64,000 nt of DNA from Anagrus nilaparvatae (lineage: Eukaryota; Arthropoda; Insecta; Hymenoptera; Mymaridae). Positions 12,105-25,790 of the stretch are shown one piece after another. A program made the position numbers and the translations under genes. Where the stretch lies: positions 24,198,001 to 24,262,000 of the forward strand of contig JAKSXM010000137.1 of NCBI GenBank assembly GCA_022575985.1, given 5' to 3'. The notes beneath the pieces were generated by a model, which saw only the letters and a program-made list of their open reading frames with translations, made no database searches and was not told where the DNA came from. Each line of letters opens with the position of its first letter. The stretch's first letter is position 1.

Positions 12105-12600
12105 AACTGTAAAAAGTAACTTTCTTAGATTCACAAAAAAAATAGAATATTTTCGAAAAATTAGTGAATTTTCAAAAAATTTTGTAAATATTCGATAAAA
12201 ATCGTAAATTTACTAAATTTAGTATACACGGCCAGGCTGCTTTGCTTGAAAATTCAAGCAGAAAATAAAATTCAAGCAAAGCAGCCTCGCCGTGTATTAT
12301 CGAAAAATTCGAGAATTCTCGATTTTTTTTTGTGATTTTACGAAAAAAGTTGTAAATCCACAACTATTTTTCGGAAATTTACAACTATTTTTTGTAAATT
12401 TTCGAAAAAAAATTGTAAATTATCAACTTTTCTTGCGAATTCACAAAAAAAATCGAGAATACTCGAATTTATTGTTAATATACTAAATTTAGTAAATACA
12501 CGATTTTTTTTGAATATTTACAAATTTTTTTGAAAATTTACTAATTTTTCGAAAATGTTTTAATTTCTTTGTTAATATAAGAAAGTTACTTTTTACAGTG
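12105..12600. mobile_element. CACTGT-ended foldback MITE, copy 1
   Basis: The ends ACTGTAAAAAGTAACTTTCT and its reverse complement frame a nearly complete palindrome with short alternating blocks such as AAATTTAGTA and TTGTAAATTTTCGAAAAA. It is one of five copies in the window. The flanking TA duplication seen in copies 2, 4 and 5 is not visible here. It carries a nested 72-bp hairpin at 12225-12296. Confidence 0.9.
12225..12296. mobile_element. 72-bp hairpin nested in MITE copy 1
   Basis: This block is absent from the other four copies of the host element, so it is a later insertion. Its two halves (ACACGGCCAGGCTGCTTTGC and the mirror) are near-perfect inverted repeats of ~26 bp. It lies between TA dinucleotides. 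It is much less AT-rich than its host. Confidence 0.8.
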
Positions 12601-15600
12601 AGGATCAAATTGAGGGATCAATCTTTTTGTTGCAATTTTCCTATAGAAGTGAAACTCCTTTAATTGATTGGGAAAAACAGAAATTCAGAAGTTTCAAAAT
12701 ATTTGCATAGATTCAAGGCCTCTAAAAATGAAAAAAAAAATTAACCGTTTCGAGCTTGAATATTTCAGAGACAATGTGACCTATCTTCGAAATTCCAACA
12801 AAGTCAGAAATTCAACGCATAAAGACCTTTAATATACGTTCGCATTCCTTATATCGTACATGTGAGCAGCTGCTTTCAATATAATCAATGCAAAAATTTG
12901 AAATTTGCCATTCATATAAATTGGATACACATTGTCAAGTGAAAAATATGCTTGTATACTTGACCCTTTGACAGGAATTTATCATTCTCCCCTTTTTAAT
13001 TTACGCAACCAGATGAAAAAAGTTTTAAATAACGCAATAATATTTATCTGAGATTGTTATTCGTAACGAAGGCCAAAAACGGAATAGTCAATTGACGCGG
13101 AAAAAACCATATAGATATAGAATGTTCGAAATTTAGTCATAATCAATAACAATTACGTTTTACATTCGCATAAGTCTTGTTATGACATAAATCTATACAT
13201 ACAGATATTAATCTCTTTAACAAGTCCAATAAATAATACTCAAGATTTTTTCTACATGCAAATTAATAATGTCAATTATTATTAATGAGTTTTTGTGTCG
13301 AGCATTAACGAATCGAAAAATGTAGTATAAAATATAGGGTTGCGAGATAATTTGATTTTTTTGATGTTTTAAAAGCATTTGCGCATTGTTTGAAAGGTGC
13401 AATCTCTCAAACAAGACAAATAATGCTTTTTCGAGCGACACTTTAGGGCTCTGCGAATAATGTGTCTTGTGGATGGACGTTTGAATCGAAGAATATTGGC
13501 GCTTCTTGACTATTTTCTTAATTTTTGGACGCGCATCTGCTTTTCTCTACTAAATTAAAACGAATAAAATTATTTGCAATTTTGTTAGTTGCGGAGAATG
13601 TATAAAAAAAAATCTGAATGAGCAAGAATGAAAAAACTTGACATAAATTTTCTTTTTGCGAGTGCACATTAAAAATGAAAGGAATAGAATTTTAATTCAG
13701 ATCTCATTCTATTGAAAGAGCAATAAAATATCAAAACGTATGCTTATAATAAAAGAGAATATAATTATTTTTAATGAGTCGCGCTGCGGTGAAAAAGAGC
13801 AATATCTAACAAATCGACGTTTCGAGATTTTTTGTTGTGCAGTGCAGTAGCTGCAGGTGGAGGTAAGAAAAGTCGTTATGAGTGATAAACGGCCGCAAGC
13901 ATAAATTCATTTCGGTTATACTCATAAGCTTCTTAGTAAGAGAGCTCTCTGCATTTAATTTTATTGCACAAATCCGAGGATTTTTTTTTTTTTTTAATTA
14001 TATTAATTTTCTATCATGTTATGCTTTTATAAATTAACTAAAGAGTATCCAATTATTTTTATATTCAAGGGAGTAGAGCAGATGATGACTTAAGTAAATT
14101 TTCATTTAATGAAAATTCTTTTACTTTTTTTTATTGTATAAACGAGCAAATGACAAAAGAGAAGAAAGAAGAAGACTTTATTTTTTTAAATTAAAGCTCT
14201 CTCTTCTATAATTGTGGTTGAAAAATAAAAAAGAAGATTATTCTTAATGTTTTTATTTTCCTTCTTTTCTGTACTTTATTATCAATTTTACATCAAAAAG
14301 TACATTAGCGAGATAATTATAATTATTTTTTATAAAAAAAAGCGCATTTCCAAGGAAATATAAGTGAATTATATTTTTTATTTTACCGTATTATGCAATA
14401 TCATTAGCATAGAATTAACTTTGAGAAAAGAGCGTTAAATAATTAAAAATTAAGCCCTGCATCGAATGTTATAGAAAGTTTTAATTTTCCAAGATTCATG
14501 CGAACAATGTAAATTATGGTTGTATGAAAGTATAAAAGGAATTTTAGAATAGTAGCAGCATCCTTTATTTTAAATTACAACTTTGAATTTCTAAAAGATG
14601 AGAGTATAGCCACTGCTGCATAATAGTGAGAATCTTTTTTTAAAGAATGGCGAATGTGTATTTTGTTCCTTCGTTAGCGAATTTTACAAAAAAGGAATTT
14701 TAAATATTTCCAATTTATTCCTTTCTATACTCTTTTTTTTTTATAATCTTCGAAAAAAGTGCTATTTGTTATTTTACCGAAATATAAAACATCTACTCGT
14801 TTCTCTTCTTTCTTCCGTCAATAGTTTTATGTTTTTTTAAAGCCATTATTAACTAATTTCAAGTTAAAGTTTTATCTTCTTCGTTTACGCAGGTAGCATT
14901 TTCTTTTTGGAAATTACGAGACAAGAAAGAAAACTCTGATAGTAAAAGATATAGTCATGATCTAGTTGATCCAACTTGTACTCTCTATGTTTAATTGATA
15001 TTTTTAAAACAGTGCCCGATAGTTTCAAACTTAAGTTAGAACTCAGGCAAAAAATTTTTTGTTAGCAAAAAATTAGTGTACTTAATTAGTACTAAATTAT
15101 GAAATCTTTTTTTTAATTTTAGTGAAAACGTGTATCCAATCAAAGTCGCACTATAAAATATAATTGTTTAAATTATCATTCCCATGAATATCCTGACCCA
15201 AAATTTTTAAATCGAAGTAACTACTTTATTAAATCGAAGTAACTTAACGTCCTAGAACATTAGAAAATATCTGTTTTTAATTTAATCAATTACGGTTTAA
15301 TTTCTGATTAAATATTTTTGAAAATAACTCATTAAAGAATTTCTTAAACTCTAAAAAGATAAAATTTCATTGTATTGAATATCAAATAATACTATCATAT
15401 AAATAATGGAAAAATCAATGAAGCTCATAAAAAATATTTTTGAGCAAAGAAAGTAAAGGAGGGAAAATATTCTTTGCATTTTTTTTTGGAAAAATTTTTT
15501 AAATAATAACTCGAAATAAAATGCTATAATATTACAAATTTACTAATTGACATCAGCTTTATTGTAAAAAAAATAGCTTCTGGTGACAAAAAGTTATCCG

Positions 15601-15758
15601 TGGTAAATGTCAGCGATTTAAAATGGGAAAATTATTTTTTTCTTAATATTTTATTAATACATAGTTGAATAAAATATATATCAAAGCACTAAATTAATGA
15701 CATTAGATGTGTTAATGAATGTAATAACAAATCATTTGCCTGTTAAGCTAATTAAAAT
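12601..15758. other. AT-rich stretch with less AT-rich islands, no recognised gene
   Basis: Islands with normal base composition lie around 13440-13560 and 13780-13960. They could be regulatory or exonic, but I can name no product and see no supporting splice pattern. Confidence 0.5.
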
Positions 15759-16310
15759 AATAATTTGGACCTTATAGATTTAAAAAGAGAAGTTTTCAAT
15801 CAATTCCGTAACATAAAAAGATTAATCAATAATGTAAAGAAAAATAGTTTTTTTTATGATAATGATTTAAAATTGTTATTTGATAATAATAAAAATCGTC
15901 AAGGCATTATATATGTGTTTCATATTTCATATTTTCAATTTCAAAGAAAATTATATCTGAAAAAAATGAGTAATCAAGTAAAATATAAAAATACATTAAA
16001 AATTATTTTTGAAATAAAATTTATGCTTACGTGAATATTTTTTAGGAGCGAATGAATACAAATGTCGCACTAATTAGATCATCCAATAAGAGAAATTTTG
16101 AAAGATTGTAACAATATTAAAAGAATAAGGTTAATAATAGAAAATTATTTTTATTAAGAAAATTATTTTAAATAAATTACTTATCAAAATTTAAAAGTAA
16201 TTGCACAAATCATGGATATAAAAAGAGAAATTTTGAAATATTCTACAAAAATTAAAAGAATAAGTTTATTGAATCTGAATTTATTATTTAATAATAATAA
16301 AAAGTATTGA
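15759..16310 (+). pseudogene. Tandem F-box/LRR family fragments
   Basis: Three short pieces of the same N-terminal LRR segment follow one another. At ~15765-15906 there is LIDLKREVFNQFRNIKRLI followed by FYDNDLKLLFDNNKN. At ~16085-16140 there is NKREILKDCNNIKRIRLI. At 16212-16310 there is MDIKREILKYSTKIKRISLL, then a short LLFNNNKK tail and a stop. All match DLKRKILKYCSNIKRIRLI at 2.8-3.1 kb. They are separated by unrelated AT-rich DNA, each is truncated, and none has an F-box. They look like repeated partial duplications of one ancestral exon. Confidence 0.6.
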
Positions 16311-16575
16311 AAGTATATAAAGTATTTGCCTAAGTATGCAAATCATGGTAGGATTAGTTAAAAAACACAAAAAATTTAAAAAAACGAGTAAAATTAATTG
16401 TAAAAGTATAAGCAAATTTTCTTTACTATTAACGGATACCAACGAATAATATTATAAAAAAGAATTTTTCTTAAAGCAAGAAATGCACTTATGCTTACAC
16501 TATTACTGATTTGTGCTGTTTATCAAGTCAACACATTTAGGTAAAGAAAGATATGGAAGTGTATACACAAAAAGG

Positions 16576-17250
16576 GAATTAATAATAATAATAATAAGTA
16601 ATAAAAATATTATTTAAACAGATATGCAATATATATTATATGAATTTAACTAGAGATGTCTGCGATTCCTTATATACACTCACGAGCTCATTTCACTTGC
16701 GAGAATAAATCAGAGGGTTGGTGACTTGCTCATATACAGCCAAACAATAACTAACATTGAATCATTCTGTAGTAACGAACGCTTTATATGCTTGAAAGTT
16801 TTTGACTTTCTAATTTCAAGGAATAATTTTGAAATTATGTTGAAAGTATACGAAATATTTATATTGAGCTTATTTAACATCTTTAATAGGATTCATTTTA
16901 TCAGTAAAACAGTCGTATCATACAACCAACTGATCGAAAATAAAAATCGTACAATACGTCAATTAATTCTGATGCTGGGATAATTTGAAAAACTACTTAA
17001 TCACATTTGAAGTTTATGTTATTGACGCAAAATAGATAACACTTGTTCGTATATGACCTCAATTTATTAAGTTTGAAAAACGAAAACGGAAAAATGCAGT
17101 ATATAATATTATAATTTGTAAATATTCGCATGACGGACGAAGAAATATAATGTTTCTCATGTTATTACCATTCCTTTATATGGAAATATATACCAATATA
17201 CATTTTAAATATTTCAAGTATTTCGCAATATCTTCCAGTTTTGCGAATTT
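16576..17250 (+). repeat. Dispersed repeat R, copy C
   Basis: It has the same order as copy B: (AAT)n, AAGTAATAAAAATATTATTT, TATATACAC, GAGCTCATTTCACTTGCGAG, then the conserved frame (16726-16983, 85 codons). It extends past the end of copy B through CGCATGACGGACGAAGAAAT to about 17245, and copy D shares this extension. It follows the LRR fragments. Confidence 0.87.
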
Positions 17251-19903
17251 ATGAGTCAAAAGGGAAGAACTTGATTGACATGAAAGTTTTCTATATATAC
17301 AACATTTGCAACCAAACTTTTTATGTATACTGTAAATATTTTATTTTTTAATCAACATTTTGCTTTAATTTTTCGATTGGCTTAAATATTAAATTTCAGT
17401 TTAAAAAATGACGCAACAATTTATTTTTTTTAATTAAAATTTAATTTTTTTCGAAATAAATATTAAAAAATTTTAAATTAAATACTTCAGTCAATGACTG
17501 TTAAATTTTTCGTTTATTTAATTAACTAAAAATTTTTCTTTTAACTTCAACAAAATATCAAAAACGTTAAAAATTTTATATTTTTAATAAATTTTAATTT
17601 TACTACATAATTTTAAAACTATGCACATTTCAGATATTTGATTAATTAAAACAAATGCAAAAGCTTCGTTGGTTATTAGTTAAAAAACAGATGTCGATTT
17701 TTCTCAAAATAATATTGATTTTCGAGTATTATATAATAATTTTCGAGAAATTGAGAATATGAGAAGTTCGAAATTACTGAAATAATTATTTTAATTTTCA
17801 AAATTCTTGATCTTATGAACTTTGGCGACTTATTTTACGAATCTTGAATTATGATCAACGATTTTTAGCAAAAAATTATCAGGAACATATTCTTGTTTAA
17901 TATTGGTTAGTTGATTTTGAAGCCAAAGATAAGATAGTTCTCATGTCAAAATGAATTTTTCATAAAATAATTCATAAGATAATTTATAAAACGGTAAAAT
18001 TATGCAAAGCTTTTTGTTGTCTTAAATACTTATCGATTATATTTAGTTTTTTTATTTTATGCATCGATGAATTTTGCTTAAATAAACTAATTTTCTTTTA
18101 TTTATTTTCATATGCAATTTACTGATTCATTTGTTTTTTTACTTATTCTTTATTATTTGCATTTGTACGCTTGAGTTTTTGTTTACTCGAATTATTGTCA
18201 TTTATTTGTCAATACAGCACTAGTTATTTTATTTCTCCCTTTTCTTTTTTTTTCGCAAAAAAATGATAAAATAATAATTTATAAAGTTTACTCAATTCTT
18301 TTTAATAAAGTAAACGGCTAAACTTTTATAAATTATGCATAATAAATAAACAGTTTTCTCTCTCTCCGTCTAAGAATTAAAACGTACACTTTTATATAGA
18401 AAATAGAGTTTAACTTTTAAAAGGAATAAAATTTTTGGCTGAAAATAGTTTACCAACATTTTGAATATTTATTCTTCAGGAAAATTAAGAAAGTAGTGCT
18501 TAACCTGAAGACGAAATATTAAAAGCAACAATTTTTTTCTTTCCTTTAAGTAATTAAAACTTTTTATTAATAAAATTTTTAATACTTTTAATTGGCTTAA
18601 TGTTTTTATTAAAAAAAGGATAAAAAAAAATTGGTATAATATATACAAAGCTACGTGGTAAAGTTTTCTCTATATGTTATAACCACAGAATTGTGGTCCG
18701 AATAATATATACAAGACACAAAAGGGTGAAATAACGAGCTACTGCATCGGCTCTCTTTTGTCCCAATATAACTAAATCGAAATCGTTTTATTTTATTTTA
18801 TTCTTGCTGCTTTTTTTCTTTTTACATGATCTTTGCCCATTGTTTTCGTTCTCAGGAAATTTATGATTCCGAATATATAATTTTGGATTTTTTATTTTGC
18901 CCTTGTCTTTACAATAATATGTTCAATCATACAAGGAATTTTTTTCGACTGATTGTTAATTCGTCTTCGTTAAATCGTCGGCTTTTGACAAAGTTTATTA
19001 TAATTTTCCATATATAGGTTAAAAAAAAGGAGAGAGTTAAATTACTTTGGAGAAGATCTTAGCTAGTTGTTTGATTCGAGAATATCGATAAATCAAGATT
19101 AGGTATCGGTGGATGAGGAATAAAAAAAATAAAAAAAATAAAAAAAAAAGTAATATAAAATGAGATGAAAATTTTGGCTTGGAATATCAATAAGAAATCT
19201 ATAGCGCATATATACTTAGTTAAAAAATCACGTGACAGAGTTTGATTTTCAATCAAAGTCTTTCTATATAGAAGAGATAGAATATCTTGCTAGATAAAAT
19301 CAGATAAACGATTCTCTTTCTTTTTCAATTTCCTATACCGATTCGTGGATTCTTCTTTTCACTTACTTAATTTCCATTAGAAGTAATTCTGTTTTTACGT
19401 GGTGGGCAATTTAAAACGAGCAACTTTAATTCATCTACATATAACCAACTTTTTTTCCTTTTCCGTCTTTCTAGATATCATTTCTAGTCGTTTCTAGTTA
19501 TAACCACCGGAATATAATCTCATTTTTAAAAACTTTTTCTTTTAACTTAAAGTGCCAATAATTTTGGATTATCTTGAAAATAGATTATTGATTAAACTTT
19601 GGTTTTTAGAATTTTTATCCTATTTTATTTTTTATCAACTTATCTTTCGGTTTACTTTATTAATTAAATATTTCACGAGAAGTTGAAATAATCAATAAAG
19701 ACTTTTATTTCATTTTAAAAAAATTAATTGCCTTGAATACTTAAGCCGATTTTCTCCACAAATAAAGAAAATGGATTTTCTTCTAAGAAGCTAGACTCGA
19801 ATAACCTCAATTTTTAATTACTCGAACTTTTAAATCTTAAGCATAAGTCATTTTTATTTTAATTAATAAATTGAAATGAATGCTGTTTATTTTTAGTTTA
19901 CTA
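17251..19903. other. AT-rich stretch without a recognised gene
   Basis: No exon is supported on either strand. There is a small hairpin near 18682-18700 (ACCACAGAATTGTGGT). Confidence 0.55.
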
Positions 19904-20308
19904 CACTGTAAAAAGTAACTTTCTTAGATTTACAAAAAAAATAGAATATTTTCGAAAAATTAGTGAATTTTCAAAAAATTTTGTAAATATTCGATAAAAA
20001 TCGTAAATTTACTAAATTTAGTATATTCACAAAAAATTCGAGAATTCTCGATTTTTTTTTGTAAATTTACGAAAAAAGTTGTAAATTCACAACTATTTTT
20101 CAGAAATTTACAACTATTTTTTGTAATTTTCGAGAAAAAAATTTGTAAATTATCAATTTTTGCGAATTCACAAAAAAAAATCGAGAATACTCGAATTTTT
20201 TGTTAATATACTAAATTTAGTAAATATACGATTTTTTTCGAAAATTTACTAATTTTTCGAAAATATTCTAATTTTTTTGTTAATATAAGAAAGTTACTTT
20301 TTACAGTG
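19904..20308. mobile_element. CACTGT-ended foldback MITE, copy 2
   Basis: This 405-bp palindrome has CACTGTAAAAAGTAACTTTC at both ends in inverted orientation. TA flanks each side (19902-19903, 20309-20310), which fits a TA target duplication. There is no coding capacity. This is the cleanest copy of the family. Confidence 0.93.
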
Positions 20309-23300
20309 TAGTAACTAAATTATATATGATTTTTGGTGTTTAAAAAGGGCCTTATAAACTGAAACACAATATTTTTATTCTCATAATTAACCATGAAATT
20401 CCCCATGTATATATTTATTATATTAACTTTTGTTAATCTATATCCAATTACTTAAAAAAAGATAAATAAAAAAAAAACATAATGTAGTTAATTCAAGTTT
20501 TTTCATTAGTAAAAGTGTATTACAAAAATAGATAATACACGCAGACAGAGAAAACATTTTGTTTTTATCAGAAAAAAAAAATGTTTCTTTTATTAAATGA
20601 AGTTTTATCATACATAATATTTTATTAGGTTATCGAATTTACGAAAATTCAATTACATTAAAATTTTTATATTTTCACTAAAAAATATTAGCATAATTTT
20701 TTGACGTTTAATATCTTAAAATGCATAATTCAATGATATTATAAAATTTTATAGTCGATAAAAAAAGGCATGAAGGTATAGGTAAATTTATTATACCTTT
20801 AATTATAAAAGAAGCATGCCCGAGGGGCAATAAAATTTAAATTATAAGACATGACATCAATTTTTCAAAAAGAAGAGGATCGAATAATTAAGAATTAAGA
20901 AAAAAGTCTAAAGAATAGGTTAAATAAAAATCGATTACATCTTTTCGCTCGAAGGTAAATATCGAGGTCAATTTTCAGGTTTTAAAACGTTATTAGACGG
21001 AATGGACCTGCAGGTGGCTTATTTAGGATGTATTTTACATTAATTATTTAAATGAGCCGGAACGCTTTACTCGCCATTTCTGAGATTATCATAAATTACC
21101 CGAAAACCACGTTCTTCTCTCTAGTTTCTTGTTTCTTCCATAGTACAACTACAAACTTCCTAAAGGCATCTTCTTTTCATTTTCTACTCCTTCTAGTTTA
21201 GCAATAATAAACAGCTGTTCTGTGCGTTACGGCTTTGAATTATTTACCTTTATTATACGTAAGTTAGTTTCTTGGAAAATTAGCCCAACTTTTCTCTCTA
21301 CGAAAAAGAGGTCAACTACTTAACTGCGTTTTCTCTATTTTAACGATTCGACAGTTTCTACTCTAATAACCAAGTATTTAGGATGAAATAATCGGAAATG
21401 TCGTGCACACAAAGCTTTTGATAATGATGATGGTTTTCGGAGAAAATTTAATGCCATACGCCAATGAATCGGTCTAACCTTACTCCAGCGCACACATAAG
21501 ACTCTGTGGCTTTTGAGACATTTTAGAACGAGATGGAAATTAACGTTGCTTTACTCGAACCCTTTTGAAAATTAGTTAGACCTTTTCCTTTATAACCTAG
21601 AGACATTTCATATTTTATACAGAAATTCATTGATCGAATAAATTTTAATACTATTTTTAATTTCTTCCATTAACTTTTAAATTAAGGATCAGATGTAATT
21701 TCTAAAAGCTCTTTTTCCACAACTTTCCACTTTACGTGGTTTGGAAGACAAAAGACACGAACAGTCAGATATTGTAAAGAACGAATCCCGGCGTAGGGCC
21801 TCACAAGCGACCTAACAATTATAATTCTTTTCTTTTTGAAATGCGGGGCTTAACATCCCAAGGACCAAATTTTATGAGAAATTGGATATTCTAAATCTAT
21901 TTCGATAATAAATAAAAATAAATTGACTAGGGCTAAGATTTTCATAGCTCAAAAATTAAAAGTTGAATCGATAAAAATTGCGCAATAAAATTTTAAAAAT
22001 ATGAGAAAGCTTAAAAAAGTTCCCAAATTAAAAATTTTGGATAAATAATAATATTTTTCTTCTTTTATTTCTTTGAACTTATTTGAAAGTTAAAAAAATA
22101 AGAATTTAATTTTTACTTTATTTTATAGCAATGAAAAAGAAAAATTTTACCATGAAAATAAATTATTTAAACAGTTAAAAATAGCAAGTATGCAAAAAAG
22201 CTATTATGCGCTGAAAAATGAAAAAGGAAGAGGAATATTACGAATCCAATAATAAAAATAAAAGAAAATTACATTAAAAATATATTAGTTTTGCAGCGAA
22301 AAAATGTTTGTTTTAATTTTTATTTGATTAAAAAATAATATTTATCTAGTTTTATTATATATTAGTAAAAAGCTCTTTACTTCACTAGTAAACAACCGTT
22401 TCTTCTGTTTAAATATTTTTTTATGCAGTGTAATAGTTTTTAACATTTTTTGCACCTTTTGAATAAAATTTTATTTTTATTGCACCTATGAGTGCTGAAG
22501 TTTAGTGCATATCAGTAAAAAGCTGATTCAGCAGGTAAATTTATTTCATTTTGATTGAGATTACTTTATTTTGCTAAAAATGATTAATAATTAATTATGG
22601 TTAATTCATAAAAATGTTTATACTGTGAAATTAAATTACTGCACTAAAAACTTGGAATAAAATTGTCGCAAAGAACTGCAGCGTATACCACCATCAGAAT
22701 TGTTTTCATGAATTTCTTCAAAAAAAGAAAAGAAAATAAATTTTTTTGGATACACAAAAAAATAAAAACACCAAAAATGTACTTTTTTATACTTAAAATG
22801 CTTGAAATATTTTAAAAGCATGTAAGCATGAATTCGTTACTAATACATGCATAATATTTTATAAAAGACGTACACAAAATCTTAATAAAAAAATCATACT
22901 TGAGAGAAAGGAAAAAAAAAGGATAATTTTTTAAGAACGAATGTTTTAGAGAAGTTTTAGTATGCAATCGTTCATATTACAGTATTATAAAGTTTATAAT
23001 GTAAAGCTTTTTCCTTTTCGCATAATTGATGGCGCACATGTGCCTTGCGGAATTCGCAACGCGTCCGTATCATATAATATTTTTTTTATACATAAAATGT
23101 TACAGGTAAATTTTTCATTTTTTTTTCTTTTTTTTTTCTGCATCTTGAATGTATCAAAAAGTATAAGACAAGTTTAACGCGGTAGCATGTTTATCAAAGG
23201 CTCTGATCTTTGTTGTTATTGCATGTGCTCGTATAAAGACAAAACAAGTATAAAAAATTAAGTAAGCAGTTTGTGTGTGCAATTGAGATGCAGCAGGTTA

Positions 23301-23906
23301 GAAGGCTCATTCACGCCTCCTTCCTCCTTGTCGCTTCTCGTCTTGTTGTAAACCAGTTTCCATGGTTAAATGCCGGTAAAAATTTTATGCACATGAATAT
23401 GGATGAGTAATAAGGAGAAGAAGAGCAAGAAAGAGGGAATTTCGCATGAAATTCATATCTCTCGCACTTTAAACCTTAGAGCTTAACGACTTTGGAATAC
23501 ATTAATTAATAAAGAGAGTTTAATTATATTTGCTATTTTCTGATATTTATGCCTGCGAGCTGAAATTTAAAAACTTTCATCTGCAGGTTCATAGAATTTT
23601 TACGGCGTGACCTATAATTAAATTTTTCTTCGAATTATAATAGAAAAAGATGTTTGTCGTGCTTATGACAACAGAAAATAAAAAAAAAATGATAAATTAC
23701 GTAAAGGAAACAGGTCAGCATTGTGTAAATTAAAAAGCAATTAGCTCTTAGATGTTGACGAAATATACAAGTTTTTCTTTCTTTATTCTTCGGGTTTTCA
23801 GGTACGGAGGGTAGTTATATGATCACGTAGTTACGCAACATGGAAGGTGGTACTTGAAAGTTTTCACAGTATAGTAACAGCAGTTGCAAGTATAGAAAAC
23901 TTTTCT

Positions 23907-23907
<1 letters not shown>

Positions 23908-23946
<39 letters not shown>
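23908..23946. repeat. (CT)n microsatellite
   Basis: An uninterrupted run of about 19 CT units, followed by a further interrupted pyrimidine tract. The apparent minus-strand open frame across it is just the GA repeat read as Arg-Glu. Confidence 0.95.
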
Positions 23947-23952
<6 letters not shown>

Positions 23953-24314
23953 TTCTTCCTTAACGTTAAATTTTCTAAGACGATTTTGGAATTTCCTGCT
24001 ATAAACGAACAAGAAAATGTGATATCAGAAAACTCAAACGCCCAAGCAACCTTCTCAAACTTCAAACGTCGATATTATACATAAAAGCTTATGTAAAACT
24101 TAACAACTGTTAGCTAATTTTTTTTTTAAACGTTATGTATTTAATTACACGGAAAAAAAAATTTAATAACAAAACACGTAATATAATAGGAAAAAAAAAT
24201 TATTAACTTTTCTTCAGTCAGATATTAAAAAAACGAAAAAAAAAAAAGTTGTTTTTATCAGAGAAAAAGTGAATTATTTTAGCGAGAGTTAGATATTTAA
24301 AGTTGTATAATCAT

Positions 24315-24345
24315 GATGATAATAATAATAATAATAATAATTACT
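24315..24345. repeat. (AAT)n microsatellite
   Basis: GATGATAATAATAATAAT-type tract. It is not followed by repeat R, so it differs from the AAT tracts that border the gene fragments. Confidence 0.85.
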
Positions 24346-25790
24346 ACAAGGGTAAATATATAGTAATAATAATAAAGAAAAGTTTGTTTTCAACTCATAA
24401 AAAACAAAAAAAAACTGTTAATTTTTTAGTACATAACTATATAGTAGTTTAGTTTTAAGTACAATAATATCCCTGTTTGTATGAAAAAAGGCTTTGAGTG
24501 GATAAAAAAACATATTATCCATTATTTTATTATATTTTCAAAGAAAAAAGAAGGAAACTTCAGTTTTCATAAAGTAGAATTATATGATGGATTACATTAA
24601 ATTTATAAAAAAATATAAGATGAATTACAAATTATAGGATCAAACATATTAGTCTGGATGCTGGTATATTAAAATTTTTAGACTTTTCCTAAATTCGCAT
24701 TGGATGTTGAAAACAAATCCATTTGCTAACAAATAGGGCTTGCAAAACATTAAATGATAAGATAATCCCGGAGCTGTCAATTTTCTGTGCAAACGCTATA
24801 ACTATAACTTGTTTTTGTTTAAAATAGCATTCTCAGTTCAAGGAACTTATTCCCTGAATTCTTAGTCGATTCAACGTTCAATATAAATCAGTATAAATCA
24901 TTTAAATTTCTTTAATATTGGTATTAATAAGTTGTCTTGAGTAGACAAAAAAAATAACTGCTAAAATTCTGGGCAAATGTCAGGATTCTGGGTGCTCTTA
25001 AATTTTATCTCGTAACAAGTTAGCCCAAGGGTTAGACTTGGTCACCCAACATTTTTAGAACCTGACTTTAATTATGTTAAAACTTAGTAGTATTAAAACT
25101 TATATACTACGTAAATTCTGGGTTCTGTTTCTCAAAACTAGGGTCATGATAAAAGGTTAAAAATAACAAATTCAAGATTTATAAATAAAAAGAGCTTCTG
25201 AAAATAGAGTATTTCTATTTATTTATAATTTAAATAATGATTAATTAGCCTCAGCACAAAAATGTACAAGAAAAACATTTTTTTTAAAAATTTTAAATAA
25301 TAAGACAGTAATAATTGTTTGAGTAGTACTAGAAAAATGAAATTTATTTTTTTGATAACCATAAATTGGATACTTAGAATACATAGAATAATTAGAGTAT
25401 ACAAAAATACTTATTTTCTATAGTAAATAATATTAAAAAAATATAAACTAAAAATTAACAAAAATAACTAAAAATTGAGACTTGTTAGGCTCTTTATACA
25501 CTAGCGTCATTAAACCATGGAAATGGCAGTGTATCTGGATATTTTTACTGGAATCACTGCTTTTTTGTGGTTTAATGATCATTATAAATTATAAAATACA
25601 ATAAATCGTATAAATTTTAATTGTTTTTAAACTTAATTTCACAATTTTTTAAATGGATATTTACAAAATCAAGGTAAATATTTTTTTACAAACATTTAAA
25701 AAAAATAACCATTGATTAATAACCATTAATATAAAAAATGAACAAAAGACTTATTAAGAATTAATTAGAATTTTAATTAATTAAATTAAT

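Larger units (their letters stand above)
20309..25790. other. AT-rich stretch without a recognised gene
   Basis: Less AT-rich islands lie around 20960-21600 and 23280-23420. I see no complete gene, and the open frames present are short and of low complexity. Two microsatellites are listed separately. Confidence 0.5.

Noticed and set aside
12172..12486. Open frames on both strands across 12.2-12.5 kb
   Set aside because: They are readings through a palindromic MITE, whose repeated Lys/Asn/Phe words come from its AT-rich blocks.
21780..21860. Less AT-rich patch resembling structural RNA
   Set aside because: No tRNA arms or rRNA landmarks could be folded by eye, and no A/B-box pair was found.
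23815..24012. Minus-strand frame with a long Arg-Glu run
   Set aside because: It is the (CT)n microsatellite translated.
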